DNA from: a virus
Virus record (IMG/VR): IMGVR_UViG_3300025889_000281
Location: 1 to 40,287 of that record
Length of the DNA stretch: 40,287 nt
Strand: one strand, 5' to 3'
Each line of letters opens with the position of its first letter. Within the stretch, counting starts at the first letter, position 1. The notes under the pieces are model-generated. The model saw only the letters and a list, made by a program, of their open reading frames with translations. It was not told where the DNA came from and did no database searches. Positions 23,458 to 31,931 of this stretch are shown piece after piece. The position numbers and the translations under genes were made by a program.

Positions 23458-24855
23458 ATGGCTTATGAAGTCTCATGGGATGCGTTCAGTAAGGAAGATA
23501 TTGACGCAATCCTAGCGGGTAGGTATGACCAAGTATCAGAGCCTGGGCTACGTCTACTTACAAACAATCCGTATGAATCAGGTGAATCGTTCCAACGTGG
23601 TGTGGAGCGAGGGTTTACTTCGACTCTCCGTGGTGTAGCTGAACTCTTTGGAGCAGACAAGACCCAGGACGATATCGAGAGAGAGCGTGAGTATCGAGCA
23701 ATGCTTGAACTCAACCCAGGTGCTACCATCTCTGGCTCTGTTGTTGGTGGTCTTACCGATCCTACTAACCTAGCCCCTATCGGCACTGCTAAGACCTTTG
23801 GTCAGTTTGTTGGTCAGGGTATCGCTGTAGGTGGCGTTGCAGGGGTCTTAGAGCCCACGTACACGGCTGCTCAAGAAGGTGGATACGATGATAGCCGACT
23901 ACAGAATGTGGGCGTTGGAGCGGCTTTTGGAGGCGTTGTAGGGGCAGGTTTAGGTAAGCTTCTCACTCGCTCCGCTGGCAAGGAAGACCAACTAGCTACT
24001 GATCTGGTATCTAACGCTCAGGCAGAACTACAAGCTGCGCTCACCAACCCAGGTGACAAGTCTAAATTCCTAGGTGCTTCCCTGGATACTCTGTTGCAGC
24101 GCAAAGCTGAGGCACTCAAGGGTACTGGTGAGGTTCCTGTCCAGCCTACCACGTCTGTAGAGGGTGCTGTCCAGGCGGTTACCAATATCCAAGGCGAGAA
24201 AGCCCTGCCCACTCTGGACCCTCAACTGAGGGCTGCTCAGAACATGTTCGGTAGAACTCCTATGGCCTTTAGCAATGACATCGACATGGCTGCATACATC
24301 GCTGGTAAGGGCACTTCTACGTCCTCTGGCAAGTATCTAGGCTTCCTGGCTAGAGCCCTTAACCTCCCCGTGTCAGACGCTCAGAAGCTCGCTAAAGAGG
24401 CTTACAACGAGATGAAGAAGAGCAATGGTCAATACCTAGTCCAGATGGGGTTGAAGGGCGAGAATGCTGCTCAGCTTCCTGTACGGACTAGCCGTGCTAT
24501 TGATAGAATCATCAATCCTGTTGATAAATTCCTTGACAACGAGTCAAAAGTAGTGTATAATTATGGTAGTAAAATGCTTGAGCAAGAGGGTAAAGGTAAA
24601 TGGAAGATCAATGCTTCTGATACCAACCTGAAGAATATTCATGCAAAACTACTAGAGACTGATCCTAACGCTGGTGTGATTGATGCTGCTAAGGCAGCTT
24701 TCGGTTATGCCCGTGGACTACGACACATGAAGAATGAGTTTGGTCCTACGTTTAAGGCTCGGTCTTTTGATGATTACCTAAAGAATGCTGGCGATGATAA
24801 TGACATGTTGCTGTCGATCCTAAAGAGTGGTGATATTGATGGGTGTCCGATCTAA
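23458..24855 (+). CDS. large internal virion protein, part 1, 465 aa
   Basis: The N-terminal half is charged. At about residues 95-175 there are Gly/Ala/Val-rich hydrophobic blocks (Gly-Gly-Val-Ala-Gly-Val, Gly-Ala-Ala-Phe-Gly-Gly-Val-Val-Gly-Ala-Gly-Leu-Gly) that could insert into membranes. The rest is helical. It ends Asp-Gly-Cys-Pro-Ile at a TAA that overlaps the next ATG. A consensus promoter lies inside it at 24533-24561. The three consecutive genes 23458-27631 look like pieces of one very large ejection protein. Confidence 0.7.
   Translation: MAYEVSWDAFSKEDIDAILAGRYDQVSEPGLRLLTNNPYESGESFQRGVERGFTSTLRGVAELFGADKTQDDIEREREYRAMLELNPGATISGSVVGGLTDPTNLAPIGTAKTFGQFVGQGIAVGGVAGVLEPTYTAAQEGGYDDSRLQNVGVGAAFGGVVGAGLGKLLTRSAGKEDQLATDLVSNAQAELQAALTNPGDKSKFLGASLDTLLQRKAEALKGTGEVPVQPTTSVEGAVQAVTNIQGEKALPTLDPQLRAAQNMFGRTPMAFSNDIDMAAYIAGKGTSTSSGKYLGFLARALNLPVSDAQKLAKEAYNEMKKSNGQYLVQMGLKGENAAQLPVRTSRAIDRIINPVDKFLDNESKVVYNYGSKMLEQEGKGKWKINASDTNLKNIHAKLLETDPNAGVIDAAKAAFGYARGLRHMKNEFGPTFKARSFDDYLKNAGDDNDMLLSILKSGDIDGCPI
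24533..24561 (+). promoter_or_regulatory. sigma70 promoter inside internal virion gene
   Basis: TTGACA (24533-24538), 17 bases, TATAAT (24556-24561), perfect consensus inside the coding sequence. The local codons leave the GCT/CGT-rich style of the gene for an AT-rich patch exactly here, which suggests the promoter is kept by selection. Confidence 0.78.
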
Positions 24856-25493
24856 TGGCTAAGTGCTACGCTCCGTACTATAAGCATCTGCTTCCTAAGA
24901 AGAGGATCTCTCCTCTGACTCCGCGTCAGTTGAAGATGATCTCTGAGATTAAAGATCCTACCAGGAAGGCTAAGACGCTAGGTGTGCTTGCTAAGTATCT
25001 TGATGATACGTCCCTAGCTGCACTGAATATTGCTGACCAGATCAGTCCTCAGCGTCTGAAGCAGTTGACTCGCCTGGGGCAGCCCATGTCCGAGCAAGAG
25101 CGTCAGGCTCAAGGGCAGATCCAAGAGATCATGCAGTCACTCGATCCAAGTGCTAAGCAAGACTTTGACTGGGTGTCTGATCAGATTGCCAAACAGTATC
25201 GCAAGGGTGATGTTCTTACCGAAGGTGAACGTGAAGTTCTGTACGCAGTCTTTGCTAAACAGCAGCAAGAGTTGCCTGTTGTGATGGCTCAGTTGGAAGA
25301 AGCCGTAGCATTGAATGATGATGAATTGATCTCTTTGTTCGGCGGTAAGTATCTACAGTTTGTCCAGGCTGCTGCTGCAGTTGCTGGTGATAAGAACGCT
25401 GTGTCTATGGTCCAACGCTCGTACAAGCGGCTGAATAAGCAGATCAAAGATAACACGGCGATTACAAGACTATTTGATGATGAGGCTTGCTGA
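24855..25493 (+). CDS. internal virion protein, part 2, 212 aa
   Basis: The ATG at 24855 overlaps the previous stop (TAATG); an ATG four codons earlier would lie inside that gene. The protein is all-helical, rich in Gln, Leu and Lys, with a Gln-Gln-Gln-Glu-Leu-Pro-Val-Val stretch and no recognised motif. It ends overlapping the next ATG (TGATG). The overlaps on both sides imply strictly coordinated synthesis with its neighbours. Confidence 0.68.
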   Translation: MAKCYAPYYKHLLPKKRISPLTPRQLKMISEIKDPTRKAKTLGVLAKYLDDTSLAALNIADQISPQRLKQLTRLGQPMSEQERQAQGQIQEIMQSLDPSAKQDFDWVSDQIAKQYRKGDVLTEGEREVLYAVFAKQQQELPVVMAQLEEAVALNDDELISLFGGKYLQFVQAAAAVAGDKNAVSMVQRSYKRLNKQIKDNTAITRLFDDEAC

Positions 25494-27631
25494 TGGCTCT
25501 GAGTGAACGCTGTAAAACAATGCTGGGCAACGTAGCCCGTGCTGCTAGGAATATGCTGAACAATCCTCACCTGGATCGTAAGACAGCTATGTCTAGCATT
25601 ACCAAAGGAGCAGTCGATAGCATCAATGACCCCTCGCTTCGTCAGCAATTGTCTACTGTTGTCCGTAATAACTTCCTGTCTGCTACTGCTACGTTCTTCA
25701 AGAACCTTGGTGGTAACATGGGCAGGCTGATTGAGTTGCCTCTGACTCGTTTGTTCTCTGGCAGACCGATGGAGTCTGTAGCTATCCTGGAAGGCTATGC
25801 TGGTGCATTCTGGAAAGCATTTCCTCGCTTCCTCGGTGGCTTTGCAAACAAGAACATTGAGTTCGATGGACGCACTGGTCAGAATATGGACATCTACTTT
25901 AAGATTCCGTTGGTTGACAAGAAGCATCTAGACCTGATCAACAAGCCGCTCAACGCAGTGCTAACCTTCCCTCAGAGCCTCCAGCGTGGAGTGGACGAGG
26001 GTTTTGCTGTTATGCTTGAGCAGGCTCAGTTTGAGATCATGAAGCATCGTGTTAAGCATATGGCTGACGAGGACGTACTTGCTAGGTTCGGTATGGATAA
26101 GCATGACTTCGTGAACCAGATGGATGATGTTCTCAAGTCACGTGACAAGGTGTACGCCGAGGCAATGAAGAAGAATGATCCTGAGTCCTGGGCTAAGATG
26201 AAACCTCTGTGGCAGATGATGGAAGGTATTGATGCACAGATGGCATCAGAGATGGAAGACTTCGCTCGCTATGGTGTGTTCCGTCAGCGTCTTGGTGATT
26301 CGTTCATTGACCAGAGTACGCGTAAGATTGCTGAGATGGTGACCAAGAGCCCTGAATTGGCCTTGATCCTCCCCTTCGTTGTCACTCCTGTTAACATCGC
26401 TAAGTTTGGCTTTGGCTTTGTCCCTGGCATTGGCCTGCTGCGCTCACGCCCTGACTTTGGTAATCTGTTGACCAAGGGCAAGCTGGTTCTGAAAGACATC
26501 CAGAAGTACGAGGACGCTATCGCTAAGCGTGAAGTTAAGCTTGCTAAGGCTATCGAGAACGGTAGCGAGGGTGCTATCGAGCGACTGAATAAAGAGATTG
26601 GTACACTGAAAGGCAGGCTGCAGTTTGAGCGTGACTTCAATCGTGACCTGATCGCTCAGCAAGTGCTTGGTGCTGGCTTCGTTGGCACTGCCTACTACAT
26701 GAAGCAGAGTGATATGCTGACTGGTGAGTACTCTTCTGATCCAGCTAAACGCCGTGTGCAAGAAGAAGCTGGCTTCCAGCCTAACTCGATCAAGATCGGT
26801 GGCAAGTGGGTTAGCTACGCTGGTATCGAGCCCCTGCATACTGTGCTGTCAATGACTGCTACTGCGATGGATCAGGTGCAAGAGGGCATGATGAAGGGCG
26901 AAGATATGACTGAGCGGATCTTCCGCGTTGGTAACGTGGTCAAAGCTTCGTTCCTAAGCAAGACCTTTACCGAGCAGTTGGCTAATGCTCTATCTGCTGT
27001 CCAGGCCGACAATCCAAGAAAGATTGAGCAGTTCGCAGTCAACATGACTAACGGTCTTGTGCCTAACCTGCTGAACGAGATTGCTCGTATTGAAGACCCC
27101 ATCCGCCGTGAGATCAGAGATCCCGAGTTGAGTGCCTGGGTGATTAACAATATTCGTTCACGTGTGCCTTCTTTCCTTGGCGGTAATCGTCAGGAACTAC
27201 CAGCCTCTGTTGGCCTGCTTGGTCAAGAGCGTCAGCTACCTAGCACTGCAAGTCAGATCTCTGGCTTCCCTGTCAAGTCAGCAAACAGGACTGCTGTTCA
27301 AGAGTTGATGAACAATCCTGAGTTGCGCCTCACCCCAGTCAGCAACAAGATTGGTGGAGTAGAGTTGACCCCTGACCAATACAACCGTTTGGCTACTCAG
27401 TCTGGTCAGATGCTCAACGTCTTGGTCGAGGCTCTTTCTACTAGCGAAGGATTCTTGATGTTGCCTAAGTCCATGCAAGCCAAGTTCATCAGGGACTACA
27501 CTTCTAACTTCCGTAGAGATGCACGTCTAGCCATGCTGCCTGAGATCATCAAAGATCCTGCACAGCGTGAGCAATACATCCTCAACGAGATGCTGAAGAA
27601 CGGTATCAACCCATACACTTATGATGAATAA
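25493..27631 (+). CDS. large internal virion protein, part 3, 712 aa
   Basis: I start it at the ATG at 25493, which overlaps the previous TGA. It is a long helical protein with one marked hydrophobic stretch (Leu-Ala-Leu-Ile-Leu-Pro-Phe-Val-Val-Thr-Pro-Val, near residue 288) and a second (Gly-Phe-Val-Pro-Gly-Ile-Gly-Leu-Leu). A coiled-coil region (Lys-Arg-Glu-Val-Lys-Leu-Ala-Lys-Ala) follows. These fit a large ejection protein that leaves the head with the DNA. No lytic transglycosylase motif is visible; the lysozyme is the separate next gene. Confidence 0.72.
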   Translation: MALSERCKTMLGNVARAARNMLNNPHLDRKTAMSSITKGAVDSINDPSLRQQLSTVVRNNFLSATATFFKNLGGNMGRLIELPLTRLFSGRPMESVAILEGYAGAFWKAFPRFLGGFANKNIEFDGRTGQNMDIYFKIPLVDKKHLDLINKPLNAVLTFPQSLQRGVDEGFAVMLEQAQFEIMKHRVKHMADEDVLARFGMDKHDFVNQMDDVLKSRDKVYAEAMKKNDPESWAKMKPLWQMMEGIDAQMASEMEDFARYGVFRQRLGDSFIDQSTRKIAEMVTKSPELALILPFVVTPVNIAKFGFGFVPGIGLLRSRPDFGNLLTKGKLVLKDIQKYEDAIAKREVKLAKAIENGSEGAIERLNKEIGTLKGRLQFERDFNRDLIAQQVLGAGFVGTAYYMKQSDMLTGEYSSDPAKRRVQEEAGFQPNSIKIGGKWVSYAGIEPLHTVLSMTATAMDQVQEGMMKGEDMTERIFRVGNVVKASFLSKTFTEQLANALSAVQADNPRKIEQFAVNMTNGLVPNLLNEIARIEDPIRREIRDPELSAWVINNIRSRVPSFLGGNRQELPASVGLLGQERQLPSTASQISGFPVKSANRTAVQELMNNPELRLTPVSNKIGGVELTPDQYNRLATQSGQMLNVLVEALSTSEGFLMLPKSMQAKFIRDYTSNFRRDARLAMLPEIIKDPAQREQYILNEMLKNGINPYTYDE

Positions 27632-27636
27632 TATCT

Positions 27637-28581
27637 TTGATCAAACTGTTAAGTTTATTATTTTGTTGTGGTTTAGTCCTTATTTCCTGTTCGGAGCCAG
27701 TGATGCGTAAAAAAACTACTTATGAAATTATTCAAGAAGAGTTACTTAAAAAAGAAGGTAAAAAGAATCATGTTTACAAAGATTCAAGACAGCTTTTAAC
27801 CTATGGCGTTGGTCATCTTCTTACCGCTGACGATGTAAAAGACCTTGGACTAACTGGACGGGTTAAAGAAGTACAAGTAGGTGGGACAACAGGATATAAA
27901 TTAGTTGAAGGTAAAGACGCTAAGTTCCAATACATTAAAAATAGTAAAGGAGTAGTCTACGATAATAAGGTAACTTTAAAAGGAAAACCTTTGACGGTAG
28001 ACGAAGAGAAAGTAAATGACACTTTTTCAAAAGACTTAGAATCAAAATACTTACAAGCTAAAGCTTCTATTCCTAATTTAGATAGAATGGGAGCTTCAGA
28101 GCAAGCCGCAGCAGTCTCAGGCTTCTTCCGTGGAGATCTTTCTGGTAGTCCTAAAACCTTGAGACTGATAAATCAAGGTAAGTTTGAAGAAGCAGCTAAA
28201 GAATTTCTTGATCACAAAGAGTACAAGACAACTAAAGATGAAGGTATTAAATCCAGGATGGAGGGCATAGCTTCTAATATTAGAACTATGGGATTAAGTC
28301 AACGTGGATATGAGATGCTACCTGATGATGGATTCAACAGAGAGCGTTCAGGCGGAAGAGGTGTAGGTTTGTCACAGGTAGATGTAACAAGCGATGCTCC
28401 TCCTGTAGCTGCTGGTATGGTTCAACCCCTGAGCCAGGAGGAAGTTGCTGCAAGGCGTATGGAGATCGACAACCTACTCAATCCTCTGGTCGAGGAAGAC
28501 AAGCGTAGCTGGTGGGAGAAGCTGTTCCCGATGGGTGGTGACGAGTACGGTTCATACTCTGACGTTAAGTATCGTAGATAA
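27637..28581 (+). CDS. T4-type lysozyme (GH24) with lipoprotein-like signal
   Basis: The 314-aa protein has the GH24 muramidase triad at exact T4 spacing: E40 in Lys-Lys-Glu-Gly, D49 in Tyr-Lys-Asp, T55 in Leu-Leu-Thr-Tyr-Gly-Val-Gly-His. It cleaves peptidoglycan. From the TTG at 27637 it begins with Met-Ile-Lys, a hydrophobic core and Leu-Ile-Ser-Cys (C18), a lipobox. No clear ribosome-binding site precedes this TTG. An internal ATG at 27703 has GGAG six bases upstream and would give a form without signal. A C-terminal extension of about 90 residues is Pro/Glu-rich with a Trp-Trp-Glu-Lys-Leu-Phe patch. It could be endolysin or a virion lysozyme. Confidence 0.82.
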   Translation: MIKLLSLLFCCGLVLISCSEPVMRKKTTYEIIQEELLKKEGKKNHVYKDSRQLLTYGVGHLLTADDVKDLGLTGRVKEVQVGGTTGYKLVEGKDAKFQYIKNSKGVVYDNKVTLKGKPLTVDEEKVNDTFSKDLESKYLQAKASIPNLDRMGASEQAAAVSGFFRGDLSGSPKTLRLINQGKFEEAAKEFLDHKEYKTTKDEGIKSRMEGIASNIRTMGLSQRGYEMLPDDGFNRERSGGRGVGLSQVDVTSDAPPVAAGMVQPLSQEEVAARRMEIDNLLNPLVEEDKRSWWEKLFPMGGDEYGSYSDVKYRR

Positions 28582-28708
28582 AAAAAGACCCCTCCGAAGA
28601 GGGGCCGTCAAGTACTACTCTGGGATATTCCTACTCAACAAGATCCTCACGATACCAAGATCAATGACGAGATAACCCTTGTCTAGTTCTTGGTACTCGA
28701 TACCAAGC
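28582..28708. other. convergent intergenic region with hairpin
   Basis: Besides the terminator it holds a perfect 7-bp inverted repeat, CTTGGTA at 28689-28695 and TACCAAG at 28701-28707, directly behind the reductase stop. A 10-base minus-strand repeat, CTTGGTATCG, occurs at 28698-28707 and again at 28649-28658. On the minus strand 33 codons (28717 to 28619) read like protein (Lys-Leu-Gly-Ile-Glu-Tyr-Gln-Glu-Leu-Asp-Lys-Gly) but there is no start codon before the last ten, so I call no gene. Confidence 0.5.
28587..28606 (-). terminator. terminator for leftward transcripts, UUCG loop
   Basis: CCCCTC (28589-28594), CGAA and GAGGGG (28599-28604) form a stem; read leftward the loop is TTCG and is followed by TCTTTTTT. 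It therefore ends the reductase transcripts. On the plus strand the A-run precedes the hairpin but there is no T-run after it, so termination of the late arm here would be weaker. Confidence 0.85.
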
Positions 28709-29716
28709 TTACGCCGCTAATAAGTCCGACTTCAATGTCCATAATCCTTTTTCTCCTTCTCCACTCCAACCCCAGTTGCCTGTCATACCGTTAGCATTGT
28801 AGTCAGTCACCACGCCCTCGAAGAAGTTCTTCAGGCTGTCACCATTCACAATCCAATCTAGCCAAGGCAGGGGGTTCTCCTTGACCTTCCAGTTGCCCTT
28901 CAGTCCTAACTGAATGAGCCTACGATCTGCGATGTATCGGATGTACTTCTTGACCTCATCAGCAGACAGTCCATCAATCTCTTTCTTCTCCTTGTAAGCC
29001 AAGTCAATCACCTTGTCCTCTAGGGCTACTGCGTCCCTGAACATCTGGTAGATGCCTTGCTTAAACTCATCGTTGACAATCCGAGGGTGCTCCTTCAAAA
29101 ACTCATGGAACAGGCGAGTCATGCCTTCCACGTGCTTGGACTCATCACGGATACTCCACTCCACGATCTCACACATGCCCTTCATCTTGCCCTGACGCTG
29201 GTAGTTGAGCAGCATCACAAAGGCTGAGAACAGGCTCATACCCTCGTTACAGGCAGACTGAGCCAGAGCCTTAGCAAGCCCCTGCTGGGTGTGTACATCA
29301 GCCGACTGCATGAACTCAATCTTCTCCTTCATCTCATCGTACTCCAGGAATGCAGAGTACTCCTCCTCAGCCAGTCCCAGGGTGTCATTGAGCAGCGCAT
29401 AAGCCCGCTGGTGTACGAACTCACGATTGACAAAGCTAGTCAGCATAGCCCTGATCTCGTTGTTCTTGAACTTAGGCAGGAACTGCTCGATGTAGTTGGT
29501 CCCTACTGCTACGTCTGACTGGGTGAAGAGGCGCAGGATAGAGGTGATATGGTTCTTCTCTTCCTTACCGATAACGCCTGTCTTCCACTGAGCTACGTCC
29601 TCAGCTAGTTTAGCTTCCCATTCGCCCCAATGGATCTTCTCATGCTCTACTGCAGCCTCGACTGCCCAGGGGTATTGGAAGGGTTTGTAAGTAATGGATG
29701 GTGCTAGTACGCTCAT
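28709..29716 (-). CDS. nrdB: class I ribonucleotide reductase, beta (small) subunit
   Basis: The protein makes the radical needed to reduce ribonucleotides to deoxyribonucleotides. The 335 aa contain the di-iron ligands D68, E99, H102, E158, E192 and H195 in a four-helix arrangement, and the radical tyrosine Y106 at the E-x2-H-x3-Y spacing known from E. coli NrdB. It is about 40 residues shorter than the E. coli protein. The gene follows the alpha subunit by 9 nt. It supplies dNTPs during phage replication. The conserved acidic or aromatic tail of cellular NrdB is not obvious at the C-terminus (Leu-Leu-Ala-Ala). Confidence 0.95.
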   Translation of the reverse strand: MSVLAPSITYKPFQYPWAVEAAVEHEKIHWGEWEAKLAEDVAQWKTGVIGKEEKNHITSILRLFTQSDVAVGTNYIEQFLPKFKNNEIRAMLTSFVNREFVHQRAYALLNDTLGLAEEEYSAFLEYDEMKEKIEFMQSADVHTQQGLAKALAQSACNEGMSLFSAFVMLLNYQRQGKMKGMCEIVEWSIRDESKHVEGMTRLFHEFLKEHPRIVNDEFKQGIYQMFRDAVALEDKVIDLAYKEKKEIDGLSADEVKKYIRYIADRRLIQLGLKGNWKVKENPLPWLDWIVNGDSLKNFFEGVVTDYNANGMTGNWGWSGEGEKGLWTLKSDLLAA

Positions 29717-29725
29717 TGTTTCTCC

Positions 29726-31468
29726 TTATCCGTGGCAAGCTACGCATTCATCTGCGTCTTTAAGTGCGTTACGAACTACTTTCTGACTAATCTTATCTGC
29801 CGTTGCTCCAGCAGTGGTACGAAGGTAATACAGACCTTTGAGCCCACGCTTCCAGGCTCTCAAGTGTACAGCATTCACATAGCCTTTGTCACTACCTGAC
29901 GGGAAGAACAGGTTAACTGACTGGCCCTGGCAGATGTACTGCTGACGCTCTGCTGCGTGGTCTACTACCCACATCTGGTCTAGCTCGAATGCAGTCTTGA
30001 ACACATCTTTGGTGTAGTCATCGAGGAAGTCCAGGTGCTGCACTGAGCCTTCGTTCAGGATGATTGACTGCCAGATGTCATCAGAGTTTTTACCTTGCTC
30101 TTCAAGCTTTGCTTCAAGGTATTTATTCTTGACAAGATGGGCTCCAGCCCTGGTTCGATGTACGTACGCGTTAGACTTAACAGGTTCAATAGATGGAGAG
30201 CAGCCCACAATAATAGAGCTATTGGCATTAGGAGCAATAGCAAGCAGGTAAGCATTCCTAGTTCCAGTACCCGTAAGATCTGCTGGTTCGCCACGCTCTT
30301 GGGCAAGAAGTTGGGTCTCATTAAATGCTTTCTCCTTAATAGTTTTAAAAATACGATCATTGATGCCCTTAGCCATTGGTGACTCCCAGGCAATACTCTT
30401 CTTCTGTAGGTAGCTGTGGAAGCCCATAGCACCCAGGCCCAGGCTGCGCTCAGACGAGGCAGAGAACTTGGCCCTCTCTAGCTCATCAGGTGCATTGTCA
30501 ATAAAGAACTGCAGCACGTTGTCGAGGAAGCGAATCAGATCACCAATCATGTTGGTATCCTTCCACTCCTCAAAGTACTCCAGGTTCACAGAGGACAAGC
30601 AGCAGACAGCAGTACGATTCTCGTCAGTGACAAGATGGATCTCGTTGCACAGATTCGATCCTTTGATGCTCAAGCCAAGCTTACGCTGGGCAGGATTGAT
30701 AGCACCATTGGCAGTGTCGATGAAGTTAATGTAAGGCTCACCAGTACGAAAGCGCGTCTCAAGGATACGATGCCATAGCTCACGGGCAGGGATAGTCTCC
30801 CGCACAGTCTTGTCATTAGGGTCAATCAGATCCCAGTCAGTGCCTTGGGAAACTGCCACCATAAAGTCATAAGATACGTTAATAGCGTTATGAAGATTGA
30901 GGCACTTACGATTAGGGTCACCGCCAGTAGGTACACGTATATTAAGAAATTCAATAATGTCGGGATGAGAGACATCAAGATACGCCGCATAGGAACCCTT
31001 CCGTGTTTTGCCCTGACGATATGCTGTCATGTCTGCATCAACAGTCTTGAGGAATGGAATGGGACTAGGTGCGATATCGCTAGTAGAACGGATATCAGAC
31101 CAATGACCTCCTACTCCACCGCCTAGTACAGATAGCCACCGTAGCTCTGTTGAATGTGCGATCAGGCCTTTAAGTGTATCTGGTACGTAGGACAAGAAGC
31201 AAGAGATAGGAAGTCCTCGAGGCTTCTCACCTGGGAGAGGTGCATTTGAGAGTACTGGGCTGGCAAACATGAACCAACCTTTTGCTGCGTACTCGTAGAT
31301 GCGCTGGGCGAGCTCCATGTCCCCGTAGCTGTAGGCAACTGCTGCTCTTGCATACGCCTGATCTGGGATGTACTCATCCTTTCGCATGTAGTAGTCTTTG
31401 AGTAGTTTGTCGGCTTGTTCTGTATATTCATATTGTTTGTCTAGTAGTTTAATTCCCAGATGTTCCAT
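29726..31468 (-). CDS. nrdA: class I ribonucleotide reductase, alpha (large) subunit
   Basis: The 580-aa protein has the catalytic residues N272, C274 and E276 in Asn-Leu-Cys-Asn-Glu, the redox cysteines C90 (Pro-Ile-Ser-Cys) and C289/C290, the radical-relay pair Y547-Y548, and a C-terminal C575-x2-C578. It lacks the roughly 90-residue ATP cone at the N-terminus found in cellular NrdA (about 760 aa), so overall activity is probably not switched off by dATP. It starts directly after the stop of the small acidic gene (TGAATG), with a GGGAAGA-type site. Confidence 0.95.
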   Translation of the reverse strand: MEHLGIKLLDKQYEYTEQADKLLKDYYMRKDEYIPDQAYARAAVAYSYGDMELAQRIYEYAAKGWFMFASPVLSNAPLPGEKPRGLPISCFLSYVPDTLKGLIAHSTELRWLSVLGGGVGGHWSDIRSTSDIAPSPIPFLKTVDADMTAYRQGKTRKGSYAAYLDVSHPDIIEFLNIRVPTGGDPNRKCLNLHNAINVSYDFMVAVSQGTDWDLIDPNDKTVRETIPARELWHRILETRFRTGEPYINFIDTANGAINPAQRKLGLSIKGSNLCNEIHLVTDENRTAVCCLSSVNLEYFEEWKDTNMIGDLIRFLDNVLQFFIDNAPDELERAKFSASSERSLGLGAMGFHSYLQKKSIAWESPMAKGINDRIFKTIKEKAFNETQLLAQERGEPADLTGTGTRNAYLLAIAPNANSSIIVGCSPSIEPVKSNAYVHRTRAGAHLVKNKYLEAKLEEQGKNSDDIWQSIILNEGSVQHLDFLDDYTKDVFKTAFELDQMWVVDHAAERQQYICQGQSVNLFFPSGSDKGYVNAVHLRAWKRGLKGLYYLRTTAGATADKISQKVVRNALKDADECVACHG

Positions 31469-31633
31469 TCAGTCTTCCCAGTCTATAAGTTTTTCTAATC
31501 TATCCGCTTGGTCTTCGATGAGATCCTCAAACCTGTCCACTATATCTTCTGAGGTTAGGTTTAACTCTTCCACCAAAGTCATCTCGTCTAGGGACTTGAG
31601 CCGTTCTTGTATTTCTGTCAGTGTCAATGCCAT
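31469..31633 (-). CDS. small acidic helical protein ahead of the reductase, 54 aa
   Basis: I read this 54-aa ORF by hand: Thr-Glu-Ile-Gln-Glu-Arg-Leu-Lys-Ser-Leu-Asp-Glu, then Leu-Thr-Ser-Glu-Asp-Ile-Val-Asp-Arg-Phe and an acidic end Asp-Trp-Glu-Asp. The same pattern occurs in short phage proteins that I remember from cyanophage genomes. It is the first gene after the promoter at 31647-31675, with a leader of only about seven bases. Its stop touches the reductase ATG. The role is unknown. Confidence 0.75.
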   Translation of the reverse strand: MALTLTEIQERLKSLDEMTLVEELNLTSEDIVDRFEDLIEDQADRLEKLIDWED

Positions 31634-31646
31634 AGAGGAACCTAAT

Positions 31647-31675
31647 ATTATATCACAGGTTTACGTTTTTGTCAA
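31647..31675 (-). promoter_or_regulatory. leftward promoter of the reductase genes
   Basis: Minus strand: TTGACA (31675-31670), 17 bases, TATAAT (31652-31647), with extended TGA. The -35 overlaps the 3' end of the 92-aa gene. Expected transcription start is near 31640, seven bases before the first ATG, so the message is nearly leaderless. Confidence 0.9.
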
Positions 31676-31931
31676 GCTCATCTACAACTAATTGAGCATA
31701 CCCAGCGATATCTAGCCATGAATCCCGATAGTTAGGATCACCATTTAAGATTCTAGCTAACTTGTTGGAGATAAGATCCAGGCTCTCCTGCTGATACCAC
31801 TCCAGGCTGTTGTTCCGCACGTTGTAAGAACTTCGGATAACATCCTTTAACATCTGTGAAGTTTGTGCAACGCACCTGTACGATCCATATCGGTCACCAC
31901 GTTGCTTCAGGGTTTGTTCGATTTCATTCAT
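31653..31931 (-). CDS. phage protein, DUF6378-type, 92 aa
   Basis: The protein has Arg-Gly-Asp-Arg-Tyr-Gly-Ser-Tyr near the start and Ser-Asn-Lys-Leu-Ala-Arg-Ile-Leu-Asn-Gly-Asp followed by Tyr-Arg-Asp-Ser-Trp-Leu-Asp-Ile-Ala-Gly-Tyr. This is a conserved phage family of unknown function (I recall DUF6378), resembling small all-alpha nucleotide-pyrophosphohydrolase-like proteins. Its ATG overlaps the lipoprotein stop as ATGA. A role in nucleotide metabolism is suggested by the reductase genes next to it. Confidence 0.8.
   Translation of the reverse strand: MNEIEQTLKQRGDRYGSYRCVAQTSQMLKDVIRSSYNVRNNSLEWYQQESLDLISNKLARILNGDPNYRDSWLDIAGYAQLVVDELDKNVNL

Noticed and set aside
28605-28615. GTACTTGACG next to the convergent terminator as a leftward promoter
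   Set aside because: The 17-base position is occupied by the terminator hairpin and no -10 follows; at most a relic.
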